Below are positions 32,899 through 41,259 of a DNA stretch of 64,000 nt, in pieces. Position 1 is the first letter of the stretch; the number at the start of each line of letters is the position of its first letter. The notes beneath the pieces are model-generated. The model did not search any database. It was not told where the DNA came from and saw only the letters and a program-made list of their open reading frames with translations. The translations under genes were made by a program, and so were the position numbers. The DNA comes from CAVSMC01 sp963728935 (GTDB lineage: Bacteria; Pseudomonadota; Gammaproteobacteria; Burkholderiales; Casimicrobiaceae): positions 310,001-374,000 of the forward strand of contig CAVSMC010000008.1 in NCBI GenBank assembly GCA_963728935.1, in the 5' to 3' direction.

Positions 32899-33516
32899 TC
32901 AGAGGACGCTCACGATGTATTGACGGTACGCTGGCCTGTCGCACAATCGCTGGTACCAGGCTTGGACGCGTTGCAGAGGAGGCCGCTCGATCGGCAACCG
33001 GTTCCAGCGATGGATCGCGTTGCCCAGTGCGATGTCGCCGATCGTGAGCGTGTCGCCGCCGACGTACGCGCGGGTCGCGAACAATCGATCGAGGATTTCC
33101 CAGTTGGCGATCGCCTTGTCGCGCGCCGCGTCGAGCGCGGCGGGCTCGAACGCGTCGCGTGGCGTGCGCAGGTGCGCCCTGAACAGCACGCCCATCGGCG
33201 CGGCGACCGTCGTCTGCTGCCAGTCCATCCAACGCTCGGCGTCGGCGCGCTGACGCAGGTCGTTCGGATACAGCGTGCCCGCCGCATGCTTCGCCGCGAG
33301 ATAGCGAACGCAAACGTTCGACTCCCAGAGGATGAAGCCATCGTCGTCGATCGTCGGCACGAGGCCGTTGGGATTGAGCGCGAGGTATTCCGGCGTGCGA
33401 TTGCCGCCGAACGGGCCGGCGATGTCGCTCCGCTCGAACGGCAGCCCGATTTCGCCGCAGCACCAAAGCACCTTCTGGACGTTACTCGAGCCGGGATGGC
33501 CCAGGATCTTCAGCAT
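32899..33516 (-). CDS. Glutathione S-transferase family protein
   Basis: A 205-residue GST with a thioredoxin-like N-terminal domain (MLKILGHPGSSNVQKVLWCC; Ser10/Ser11 in the catalytic loop), the cis-Pro segment NPNGLVPTIDDDGFILWESN that holds glutathione, and an all-helical C-terminal domain (AFEPAALDAARDKAIANWEI ... GDTLTIGDIALGNAIHRW). The family conjugates or lyases with glutathione. In this operon it may isomerise or detoxify a pathway intermediate; that role is inferred. Forty-two bases downstream of the SnoaL gene. Confidence 0.9.
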   Translation of the reverse strand: MLKILGHPGSSNVQKVLWCCGEIGLPFERSDIAGPFGGNRTPEYLALNPNGLVPTIDDDGFILWESNVCVRYLAAKHAAGTLYPNDLRQRADAERWMDWQQTTVAAPMGVLFRAHLRTPRDAFEPAALDAARDKAIANWEILDRLFATRAYVGGDTLTIGDIALGNAIHRWNRLPIERPPLQRVQAWYQRLCDRPAYRQYIVSVL

Positions 33517-33558
33517 CGAATGCCTCCATCGTGTCTACGCGCGTTGCTGTGCGCTTCG

Positions 33559-33990
33559 TCAAGGTTTCGCGATCGGTGGCTCGAACGGCCGGTCCATCGT
33601 GACGGTGCGCCGCACGAACCGCCAAGCGCCGCTGCGTTTGGTGAGCTCGCAGTCGTATTCGCCGGGTGACAGGAGCTCGGTCCTGCCGTCGAGCGTCATG
33701 AAATCGAGCAGATAGCAGCGAGCGTTCGCGCGCTCGCCGTCGACGTCGACACGCAAGTTCGCGACAACGTGCCGGAATTGCGCGCCCTGTTCCTTCTGCC
33801 GCGCGGTCCAGCGCGCGAACTCGCGAACGCCGTCGCTTCCGCTGAAGCGTCCGAGCACGGGGCTGTCGATGCAGCCGTCGGGCTCGAAGCAGGCGACCAC
33901 CGTCTCGACGTCGCATGCATCGAGCGCCGTCGCGTAGCGGACGAACACGGTGTGGATGTCGAACCAGTCCTGCATCGAAGCGGCGTTCAT
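33559..33990 (-). CDS. SnoaL-like (SnoaL_4 type) protein
   Basis: A 143-residue NTF2-fold protein opening MQDWFDIHTVFVRYATALDA CDVETVVACFEPDGCIDSPV and closing YDCELTKRSGAWRFVRRTVT. The pattern matches the SnoaL_4 group that includes small dehydratases and ring-hydroxylating dioxygenase beta-like folds. The ATG at 33990 starts eight bases after the upstream dehydrogenase stop. It is one of two NTF2-fold proteins in this operon. No substrate is known. Confidence 0.75.
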   Translation of the reverse strand: MNAASMQDWFDIHTVFVRYATALDACDVETVVACFEPDGCIDSPVLGRFSGSDGVREFARWTARQKEQGAQFRHVVANLRVDVDGERANARCYLLDFMTLDGRTELLSPGEYDCELTKRSGAWRFVRRTVTMDRPFEPPIAKP

Positions 33991-33998
33991 CGTGCGAA

Positions 33999-34970
33999 TC
34001 AGTTCGCGGGACGCTCGAGCAGGCGGATCGGCTGGCCGTCGAGGAATGCGAGCGCGTTCTCGATGCACTGCGCGTAGTATTCGGCGTAGACCTCGAGCGC
34101 GCTGTAGCCGAGGTGCGGCGTCAGCACGGTGTTCCGGCATCCAACCAGCGGATCGTCGGCACGCAGCGGTTCATGGTGGTAGACGTCGAGTGCGGCGAAG
34201 ATGCGGCCGGATCGAACCGCCGCAATGAGCGCCGCTTCGTCGACGAGCCCGGCACGCGACGTGTTGACCAGCACCGCGCCGCGCTTCATCCGAGCAAGCT
34301 CGGCTTCGCCGATCAACCCTCGCGTGCGATCGGACAGCACCAGATGCAGGCTCACGACGTCGGACGAAGCGAGGAGCTCGTCCTTGCTTACGCGCGTCGC
34401 CTTCGCGGCCGCGGCGCGCTCGTCGGTCAAATTCGCGCTCCACGCGAGAACGCGCATGCCGAGCGCATTGCAGTACGTCGCCATCTGCGACCCGATGCGG
34501 CCGAGGCCGATCAGCCCCGCGGTCTTGCCGCAAAGAACGAAGCCGCCCGGCGCATCGAGCTGAAAGCGACCGGCGCGAAGCGACGCATCGGCTTGTGGAA
34601 TGCGCCGCGCGGCCGAAAGCATCAACCCGAGCGCGATTTCCGCCGTCGTGTTGACCGACGGTCCGCCCCCGGTGTAGCAGACGGTGATGCCGTGATCGAT
34701 CATGCCCGCGATGTCGATCAGCCCCGCGCGCGATCCGGTGAGGCCGAACATCGCGAGGCGCGGCAGCCGCGACCACAGCGAGCGTGGAAACGGCGTCCGT
34801 TCGCGCGTCGCGAGCACGATGGCGAAGTCCTGCAGCGCGTGTGCCGCGTCGTCTTCGCTCGCGAAAGGCTCGCGGAAGAACCGAACGTCGGCGCGTGCCA
34901 TCAACGCCGACCAGTCCGCGCTCGTGCGCGCGACGTTCTGCCAATCATCGACAACGGCGATTCGAGTCAT
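33999..34970 (-). CDS. D-isomer-specific 2-hydroxyacid dehydrogenase
   Basis: A 323-residue NAD(P)-dependent dehydrogenase. The Rossmann motif GLIGLGRIGSQMA is near residue 150, the catalytic Arg is in VLVNTSRAGLVDE, Glu in the ALDVYHHEPL region and His in LTPHLGYSALEVY. It reduces 2-oxo acids or oxidises D-2-hydroxy acids. With the HpcH/HpaI aldolase in the same operon, a likely job is to process the 2-oxo or 2-hydroxy acid fragment (for example pyruvate- or glyoxylate-type). The ATG at 34970 overlaps the upstream hydrolase stop by four bases. Confidence 0.9.
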   Translation of the reverse strand: MTRIAVVDDWQNVARTSADWSALMARADVRFFREPFASEDDAAHALQDFAIVLATRERTPFPRSLWSRLPRLAMFGLTGSRAGLIDIAGMIDHGITVCYTGGGPSVNTTAEIALGLMLSAARRIPQADASLRAGRFQLDAPGGFVLCGKTAGLIGLGRIGSQMATYCNALGMRVLAWSANLTDERAAAAKATRVSKDELLASSDVVSLHLVLSDRTRGLIGEAELARMKRGAVLVNTSRAGLVDEAALIAAVRSGRIFAALDVYHHEPLRADDPLVGCRNTVLTPHLGYSALEVYAEYYAQCIENALAFLDGQPIRLLERPAN

Positions 34971-35725
34971 CGCGAAACTCCGGCGGGCTCGCGCGTGATC
35001 AGGAACTCGCGAACGCGCTGCATCGCGCTTTCGCGCAGTGCCGCGCCCTTCCACGGCGCGAGCATCTCGACGCTGGGCGCCCTTGCGAGATCCGCCGAGA
35101 TTTCCGCGGGGTGCACGACGTCGTCGCCTGGCATCAGCAGCATCGGAATGCGGCAGTTGCGAACGAACTGGCGCGACACGCTGAAGATGAAGTCGTTGCC
35201 GAACATGCGCTGATGGAATCCTGGCAGCAGCTCGGCGTCGATGTTCGGCCAGCGGCGCACTTGGTCGGCCCACTTCGCGAACTCGCCGTCGAGCGCTGCG
35301 CGGTTGCTGCTCGACAGCCCGATCGGGTTCTGCAGCACGAGCGCTGATACCAGTGCGGGCCGCTCCTTCGCGAGCGCGAGCGCGAACGACACGCCGATGC
35401 ACGCGCCGAACGCGTGACAGCGCTCGACGCGAAGATGGTCGAGCAGCGCGAGATGGTCGGACGTGTACGTCGTCCAGTCATCGGTTGCCCGCAGCCGCGC
35501 ACGCGATTCGCCCGCGTTGCGCACGTCGAACGCGATGACGCGGAAGCGGTCGCACAGCGCATCGATCGGGTCGAGCCAGTCCTGCGGCACGCCGGGCTTG
35601 GCCGGGTTCGTCCGCCACCGTTCGATGCGCGAGCTCAGGAAGCCGGGCGCGAACAGCAAAACCGGGTAGCCGTTGCCGCGAACCTCGTAGTGGATCGTGC
35701 CGTCCGGAATCTGCAGTGTGGCCAT
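34967..35725 (-). CDS. Alpha/beta hydrolase with Cys at the nucleophile elbow
   Basis: A 252-residue alpha/beta-hydrolase-fold protein. It begins IPDGTIHYEVRGNGYPVLLF APGF, then FDVRNAGESRA, and the nucleophile elbow reads GACIG at 107-111, so Cys109 takes the place of the usual Ser. LLMPGDDVVHPAEIS near residue 205 supplies the acid and His region. Cys nucleophiles are known from dienelactone hydrolases, whereas most members of this subfamily use Ser. It could hydrolyse a lactone or an ester, or act on a C-C bond. It follows the dienelactone-hydrolase-like gene by seven bases. Confidence 0.85.
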   Translation of the reverse strand: MATLQIPDGTIHYEVRGNGYPVLLFAPGFLSSRIERWRTNPAKPGVPQDWLDPIDALCDRFRVIAFDVRNAGESRARLRATDDWTTYTSDHLALLDHLRVERCHAFGACIGVSFALALAKERPALVSALVLQNPIGLSSSNRAALDGEFAKWADQVRRWPNIDAELLPGFHQRMFGNDFIFSVSRQFVRNCRIPMLLMPGDDVVHPAEISADLARAPSVEMLAPWKGAALRESAMQRVREFLITREPAGVSR

Positions 35726-35731
35726 GCGAAA

Positions 35732-36460
35732 TCACTTGAGGTTGCGGTCGCAGAGATCGATCAGCTTCGTGAAGGCATCCTCGGCCGCGACCGCGTCGTA
35801 GTCGGGCCTCGCGGCGAAGCAGAATCCGTGATGGACGCCCTTGAACGTCTCCATCCGATGCTTGGTGCCGGCTTGTTTCAGCGCACGCTCGAGCTCGGGC
35901 ACGACGGTCGGCGCAACAGCGGGATCGTGCTCGGCGAATCCGATGTAGAGCTCGCCCTTGACCTTGTCGAGCAGCCGGTGCGGCGAGTCCTGCTGGTCGG
36001 TCACCATGTCGACGCCGTAGAGCGCCGCGGCAGCTCTCATCCGCGGAAACAGCGCGGCGACGGTCAGCGCGAACGGCCCGCTCATGCAATGGCCGACGCA
36101 GCCGAGCGGACCGGGCTTCACCTTGTCCTGTCCATCGAGGAACGCGATCATGCCGCGCGTGTCCTCGGCGACGCTCGCGTTGGTGAGGCTCTTCATCGCG
36201 GCGCGAATGACCGCCGACATCGCGTCGTTACGTCTCGGCACGTCGAAGCGGATCGTGCCGAGCCGATAGTACAAGTCGGGGACGAGGCAGAAGTAGCCGT
36301 GCTTCGCGATGCGCCGTCCCATGTCGCGCAGCTCTTCGCGAAAGCCCGGCGCATCCATGTACAGAATAATGCCGGGGTATGAGCCCGCGGCGTCGGGGCA
36401 CGCGGCGAACGCCGGCTGGCGCCCGTATCGCGTCGTCACGACAACGTTCTGCTCAATCAT
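35732..36460 (-). CDS. Dienelactone hydrolase family protein
   Basis: A 242-residue DLH-family hydrolase with the Cys-Asp-His triad visible: C125 in GCVGHCMSGPFAL, D179 in GFAEHDPAVAP, and H210/H211 in FKGVHHGFCF. These spacings match dienelactone hydrolase (Cys123, Asp171, His202). It should open lactone rings to oxo or hydroxy dicarboxylic acids, for example a dienelactone to maleylacetate, but relatives act on varied esters. The ATG at 36460 overlaps the aldolase stop by eight bases, showing translational coupling. Confidence 0.9.
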   Translation of the reverse strand: MIEQNVVVTTRYGRQPAFAACPDAAGSYPGIILYMDAPGFREELRDMGRRIAKHGYFCLVPDLYYRLGTIRFDVPRRNDAMSAVIRAAMKSLTNASVAEDTRGMIAFLDGQDKVKPGPLGCVGHCMSGPFALTVAALFPRMRAAAALYGVDMVTDQQDSPHRLLDKVKGELYIGFAEHDPAVAPTVVPELERALKQAGTKHRMETFKGVHHGFCFAARPDYDAVAAEDAFTKLIDLCDRNLK

Positions 36461-37223
36461 GGGCGCCCTCCGGTGCGGCGACCGGCGCGCCGTACGGCTC
36501 CGTCTTGCGGGTCGGTGCATCGAGCAATTGACGGGCGCCGGTGATCAGCACGTCGTTGATCCAGACGAAGTTCATGAAGTCCTCGCGCACCCGCTTGCCC
36601 GCCCGGTGAATGCGCCCGATGCAGTCGTCGACCGCGGCCTTGACATCGGGGTGCGCCGGATTGCCGGGATGGCCGAGCGATTGCGCGAGATCGAGCATGC
36701 CGAAGCTCAGGTAATCGACACCTTGCAGCGCGGCGACTTCGTGTGCAATGTCGAGGCCACGCTGACTCTCGACCATCATGCACAGCGAAAGCATCGCGTT
36801 GCACGCGCTCATGTAGGCGGCGCGATTGCCGATGCGTTGACCGTATTCGGGACGTCCGGCACCGAACGAGCGGCTTCCGGCCGGCGCGAAATACGCGGCG
36901 TCGATCGCCCCTTGCGCGTCGGCGACCGACTCGACATGCGGCACGACCAATCCGCGCACGCCGCGATCGAGGAAGCGCGTGATCGTCGCGCTCGACGCGT
37001 CGGGGATCCGCGCGATCGGCGTCAACTCGTGCCGCTCGCAGGTGATGCACGTCGCTTCGATGTCGCGCCAGTCGAAGCATCCGTGCTCGCCGTCGATGTA
37101 GACGAACTGCAGGTCGGCCCCGCAGAGGACCTCGATCACCGACGGCGCCGCGAACGTGAGGTGAACGCCGCGGATGCGCTGGCCGCTCGCCGCCGCTTCC
37201 TTGACGAAGTTCCTTGGAGTCAT
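36453..37223 (-). CDS. HpcH/HpaI family aldolase
   Basis: A 256-residue class II pyruvate-type aldolase of the HpcH/HpaI family. Active-site elements are DGEHG at 44-48 (H47), R72 in IARIPD, VVPHVESVADAQ near 94-104, metal ligand E152 in MMVESQRGL and D178 in SFGMLDLAQSLG. The family cleaves or forms 4-hydroxy-2-oxo acids with a divalent metal. In this cluster it would split a ring-opened intermediate to pyruvate or an equivalent plus an aldehyde. Forty bases after the DctP stop. Confidence 0.9.
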   Translation of the reverse strand: MTPRNFVKEAAASGQRIRGVHLTFAAPSVIEVLCGADLQFVYIDGEHGCFDWRDIEATCITCERHELTPIARIPDASSATITRFLDRGVRGLVVPHVESVADAQGAIDAAYFAPAGSRSFGAGRPEYGQRIGNRAAYMSACNAMLSLCMMVESQRGLDIAHEVAALQGVDYLSFGMLDLAQSLGHPGNPAHPDVKAAVDDCIGRIHRAGKRVREDFMNFVWINDVLITGARQLLDAPTRKTEPYGAPVAAPEGAHD

Positions 37224-37262
37224 GGCCGTATTCGTGTCATCGCCGCCGCTCGAATGCCTGCG

Positions 37263-38306
37263 TCACGCCGGCGTCGAGCGCGCCATCTTGACGAGCTCCG
37301 GCAGGAACAGGTCGGGAAACTTCTCGAGCACGGGCGCGCAGGCGGCGCGAAACGACTCGACGTCGACGCTCAGATTGACCTGCATACCCTGCGACTTGAG
37401 AAAGTCGTAGGCTTCCGATTCGTCCTTCTGCGTGTAGCGTCGCAGGAACTCGTCGGCTTCCGCGCACGAAGCGTCGAACGCCTTGCGCTCGTCTGCGGTA
37501 AGGCCCTCGACGAACTTCGGGTTGGTCACCGTGTAGGCGGTCGTCAGGATGTGGTCGGTCTTCGACACGAACTTCTGCACTTCGTAGTACTTGTTCGACT
37601 TCACCACGGAAGGCGGCGTGTCCTGCCCGTCGGCGACACCCTGCCGCAACGCAAGGTAGAGCTCGCTCAGGTCGACCGCAACCGTCGACGCGCCAGTCGC
37701 CTGCATCATCGCGATGTACGCCTTGGAATTCGGTACGCGCATCTTGAGGCTCTGCATGTCCTTCGCGCTGTTGATCGGATGCTTGTTGTTGGTCATGCAG
37801 CGATAACCGAGATCGGTCCATCCGGTCAGAACGAAACCTTTGTCGAGCGAGCGCTTGCGCAGTTCGTCGCCGAACGCGCCGCCGATCGCTCGATACGCCT
37901 GCGCGCGGCTCTTCCAGAGAAACGGCGCGTCGGTGATCGACATCTCGGGAACCCAGTTCATCAATCCGACGCCGATCGCGCCCATCTCGATCGATCCGAT
38001 ACGCACCGCCTGCGCGGTGTCGCGCTCGTTGCCCATCTGCGCGTTCGGGAAGATCTGGACCTGGATCTTGCCGCCGGTCTTGTCCTCGATCGACTTCTTG
38101 AATTGCTCGGCCCACAGATGCCAACCGTGCGCCGTCGGCGCCGGGTGCGCGAAGCGGATGCGCTTTGCGGCCTGCGCGCGCGCAGGTCGCGACACGAGGG
38201 GCGTCAGCGATAGCGCGGTCACGGCGGCCGCGCGCAGGACGTCGCGACGCGACGTGGACATCGGCGTTGCCGCCTCAATGTCGCTGGTGCGTTTCGATGC
38301 ATGCAT
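37263..38306 (-). CDS. TRAP transporter substrate-binding protein (DctP), partner of fused DctQM
   Basis: A 347-residue DctP protein with a twin-arginine-like signal (SRRDVLRAAAVTALSLTP, cleavage near ARAQA). The mature part shows IRFAHPAPTAHGWHLWAEQF, the substrate-Arg region LKMRVPNSKAYIAMMQATGA and ALRQGVADGQDTPPS. Two ATGs lie near AGGAGG; the one at 38306 has proper spacing, while the one at 38312 directly abuts it. It starts about ten bases after the DctQM fusion gene stop and belongs to the same operon. Confidence 0.92.
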   Translation of the reverse strand: MHASKRTSDIEAATPMSTSRRDVLRAAAVTALSLTPLVSRPARAQAAKRIRFAHPAPTAHGWHLWAEQFKKSIEDKTGGKIQVQIFPNAQMGNERDTAQAVRIGSIEMGAIGVGLMNWVPEMSITDAPFLWKSRAQAYRAIGGAFGDELRKRSLDKGFVLTGWTDLGYRCMTNNKHPINSAKDMQSLKMRVPNSKAYIAMMQATGASTVAVDLSELYLALRQGVADGQDTPPSVVKSNKYYEVQKFVSKTDHILTTAYTVTNPKFVEGLTADERKAFDASCAEADEFLRRYTQKDESEAYDFLKSQGMQVNLSVDVESFRAACAPVLEKFPDLFLPELVKMARSTPA

Positions 38307-38316
38307 GGTCATCCTC

Positions 38317-40206
38317 CTAGGCCTTGAAATTGAGCCAGCTCGGGAGCACCGTCGTGATCCACGGCACCAACGCGACGAGCAGAAGCCCGCCGATCATCAC
38401 GAGCAGGTAGCGGGCGAGCGGCCTGCTCGCGAGCTCGACCTTCGCGCCGCAGATCGCGCAGGCGACGTACAGCGCGATGCCGATCGGCGGCAGGATCGAT
38501 CCGATGCCGAATGACTCCGTCATGATGATTCCGTATTGCAGCGGATTGACGCCGAGCTGCTGCGCCACGGGAAGCAGCAGCGGCGACAGGATCACGATCG
38601 TGACGAAGCTTTCGAGCACCGCGCCCATCAGGATCGTGATGACGATGACCGCGGGCAGGAACAGCGCCGCGCCGAGCCCGGCGACGGCGTTCGCGATCGC
38701 CGTCGTCACGCCTTCGAGCGTCATCGCCCACGAAAAGATCGTCGCCGCGCTGACGGTGAAGAAGATCATGCCGTTCAGCAACGTCGCATTGGTGAGCACC
38801 GACCAGAGGTCGCGCCCTTTAATCCGCCGGTACAGGAGGCCGAGCGCGAGCCCGTACAGAACCGCGAACGTCGACACCTCGGTTGGCGTACCGACGCCGG
38901 CGATGATGCCGCCGATCAGGATGACGGGCATCATCAGCGGCAACAGCGCGCGCCGACCGGTGCGCAGCACGACCTCGCGCGACGCGCGCGGCGTCGGCTT
39001 CCAGCCGGAGAACGATGCGCGAACGCGAACGAGCAGCATCAGGCACACCGCGACCGTCGCCGCCGGTAGAAGGCCCGCGATGAACAGCGCGCCCGTCGAT
39101 ATCGCCGTCGCCGAGCCGAGCAGGATCAGCGCGATGCTCGGCGGCACCGATTCGGCCATCGCGGCCGCCGCAGCGAGCAGCGCCGCGCGCTCGTGCGGCT
39201 CGTAGCCGTGCGCGTCGAGCTTGCGGTTCATCGGGATGCCGATCGTCGCCATGTCCGCCGCCTTCGACCCGGAGATGCACGACGAGATGTAGACGCCGAC
39301 AATCATCACCTGCAGCAACCCGCCGCGCAGGTGACCGATCAGCGAGCCGACGAAGTCGACGATCCGGCCGCCGACGTCGGCACGGTCCATGATGAAGCCG
39401 GCGAGCACGAAGAAGGGAAGGGCGAGGAAGATGAAGCCGCCGGAGCCGCGCTGCGCATTCATCACGACCGCCATCATGTTCGCCGAGCCGACCGCCTGCA
39501 CGCACGCGATGCCGACGGTCGCGAGCACGAAACCGACGGGAACGCCGAGCGCGATCATGCCGAAGAACGCAACGGCGAGCAGCGCGTACAGCGACGACGG
39601 ATGCGTGCCCAACAACGGCCGCGCGACGAGGAACAGCGCTGTGGCGCCGCCGACCGCAGCGAGCGCGGCGAGCCAGGCTCGGCGCGGACGCGCGAGCAGG
39701 CCGAAGCCGGCGTGAACGACGAACAGCGCCGAGCCCACGGTGATCGGCAGCGTCATCCAGACGTAGCCGATGCCGAGCAGGATCGTCTTCTCTTCGGCGT
39801 TGGCGATCAGCAGCGGCACCGAGTAGCCGCCGATCAGGATCGAGATGCCGATGACGATCCATTCGCCGCATGCCTTGAAGACGTCGTGCCACGAGCGGTG
39901 CGCGCGGTCGACGAGCGCGGTGATCGCGATGAACTGGCCGCGGCCGTACGAGACGGCGCCGGCGAGAAATGCGAGCGTGATCAGGAACAGCGGCGACGTC
40001 TCGTCGACGCCCATCAGCATCGAAGAGTTGAACAGCGTGCGCACCATCGTGCTGGCGAAGATCAGCACGACTTCGACGGCGAGCGCGACATTGATCAGCG
40101 CGATGACCGCGCCGTCGATCGAGCGCACCCACGCCGGCACGCGATGCGGATACGCGGCGACCGTCGCTTGCGCCGGGTCGACGACCACAGCGACGTTCGC
40201 ACTCAT
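38317..40206 (-). CDS. TRAP transporter fused DctQM membrane protein
   Basis: A 629-residue fusion. Residues 1-180 are the DctQ part: four helices, ASTMVRTLFNSSMLMGVDET and SYGRGQFIAITALVDRAHRS. Residues about 200-629 are the DctM permease: ALPFFVLAGFIMDRADVGGR, VGVYISSCISGSKAADMATI, ESVPPSIALILLGSAT, GVGTPTEVSTFAVL and GIGSILPPIGIALYVAC. Natural QM fusions are common. It is the first gene of the 12-gene minus-strand operon and is divergent from the LysR gene at 40329, with a LysR-type dyad between them. Confidence 0.92.
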   Translation of the reverse strand: MSANVAVVVDPAQATVAAYPHRVPAWVRSIDGAVIALINVALAVEVVLIFASTMVRTLFNSSMLMGVDETSPLFLITLAFLAGAVSYGRGQFIAITALVDRAHRSWHDVFKACGEWIVIGISILIGGYSVPLLIANAEEKTILLGIGYVWMTLPITVGSALFVVHAGFGLLARPRRAWLAALAAVGGATALFLVARPLLGTHPSSLYALLAVAFFGMIALGVPVGFVLATVGIACVQAVGSANMMAVVMNAQRGSGGFIFLALPFFVLAGFIMDRADVGGRIVDFVGSLIGHLRGGLLQVMIVGVYISSCISGSKAADMATIGIPMNRKLDAHGYEPHERAALLAAAAAMAESVPPSIALILLGSATAISTGALFIAGLLPAATVAVCLMLLVRVRASFSGWKPTPRASREVVLRTGRRALLPLMMPVILIGGIIAGVGTPTEVSTFAVLYGLALGLLYRRIKGRDLWSVLTNATLLNGMIFFTVSAATIFSWAMTLEGVTTAIANAVAGLGAALFLPAVIVITILMGAVLESFVTIVILSPLLLPVAQQLGVNPLQYGIIMTESFGIGSILPPIGIALYVACAICGAKVELASRPLARYLLVMIGGLLLVALVPWITTVLPSWLNFKA

Positions 40207-40309
40207 TGGGAGACCGCGGTCGACATGGCGGTTGCGCCTGCACCGTTGCGGGGACGGTGCACGTTAACAGTTCGCTATGCAGCAGAAAAGTTGATTTTTT
40301 TGGTGCCCG

Positions 40310-40330
40310 ATGATAGAAGCCGCCTATCAT
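40310..40330. promoter_or_regulatory. LysR-type operator (T-N11-A) overlapping the regulator's start codon
   Basis: ATGATAG-AAGCCGC-CTATCAT is a perfect 7-bp inverted repeat with a 7-base spacer. It contains ATAG-N7-CTAT, which fits T-N11-A exactly (T40314, A40326). The right arm includes the A and T of the LysR ATG (40329). TTGATT at 40291-40296 with TAGAAG 17 bases on could be the regulator's promoter, giving a near-leaderless mRNA. Binding would repress the regulator and could activate the divergent operon. Confidence 0.6.
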
Positions 40331-41228
40331 GAACGTGACGTTGAGCCAGCTGCGCGCGTTCGAGCGCATCGTTCGACTCGGAAGCTTTCACGCGGCCGCT
40401 CGCGAGCTGCGCCTGAGTCAGCCGAGCGTGTCGCAGCGAATCCGCGAGCTCGAGGGCACATTGCAGACCGCGCTGTTCGTGCGCCGCGGCCCACGCGTGA
40501 GCCTGACGGCCGAGGGTCACTCGCTCGTCGAGTACGCCGATCGCGTTCTTGGCGCGACCGCAGAGATGGTCGAGCGTTTTCGCACGCGCGACCCGCTCAA
40601 GGGGATGCTGCGCTTGGGCGTCAACGAAACGTTCGCGCTCGTCTGCTTGCCCGAGCTGTTGCGAAGGCTCGAGCAGCGCTACCCGGCGATCAGGGCCTCG
40701 GTGTTCGTCGGCGACACGGGTGTGGTCAGCCGCAAGCTCGATTCACAAGAGCTCGATATCGCCGTCGTGTCCGAACCGAGCGTCGCGAAGCACGTGAAGC
40801 AGGAGCCGCTCGGCAAGAACGAATTCGGATGGTTCACCGGCGCCGCCGTCGATATGCCGCGCCGCGCGTTATCGCCGTCCGACTTGCGCTCCTATCATTT
40901 GATCGTTCCTCCGCCGCCGGCGCGGCTGCACGCGACCGTCGGTCAATGGTTCGCCGACGCGGGAGCGCGCCCGGCACGCGTCAGCACGTGCAACAGCATC
41001 TCGGCGACGATGCTCGCCGTGCTGCATGGAACGGCGATCGGACTTTTGCCCGTGCGCGTGATGCAGCAGGAGCTCGCACGCCGGTCGGCCAAGCTCGTGC
41101 GCGTCGTGCCGCAGGTTCCGGCGCACCGCGTGTCGATCTGCTACCAGATCAGCGAATTCGGACCCGGCCTCAACGTGCTGGTCGACCTGACGCGCGAGCT
41201 TGCGGCTCACTACAAGGTGTTCGTATAG
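40329..41228 (+). CDS. LysR family transcriptional regulator
   Basis: A 299-residue LysR protein with the N-terminal HTH LSQLRAFERIVRLGSFHAAA RELRLSQPSVSQRIRELEGT (about 5-44) and an effector domain from about residue 90 (GMLRLGVNETFALVCLPELL). The second half ends with a typical FGPGLNVLVDLTRELAAHY. It is divergent from the 12-gene TRAP/catabolic operon (first gene 40206) and is the natural candidate for its regulator. A dyad overlaps its start codon. Confidence 0.92.
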   Translation: MNVTLSQLRAFERIVRLGSFHAAARELRLSQPSVSQRIRELEGTLQTALFVRRGPRVSLTAEGHSLVEYADRVLGATAEMVERFRTRDPLKGMLRLGVNETFALVCLPELLRRLEQRYPAIRASVFVGDTGVVSRKLDSQELDIAVVSEPSVAKHVKQEPLGKNEFGWFTGAAVDMPRRALSPSDLRSYHLIVPPPPARLHATVGQWFADAGARPARVSTCNSISATMLAVLHGTAIGLLPVRVMQQELARRSAKLVRVVPQVPAHRVSICYQISEFGPGLNVLVDLTRELAAHYKVFV

Positions 41229-41259
41229 CGTTGCGCCCCGACCACGATGTTGGACGGCG

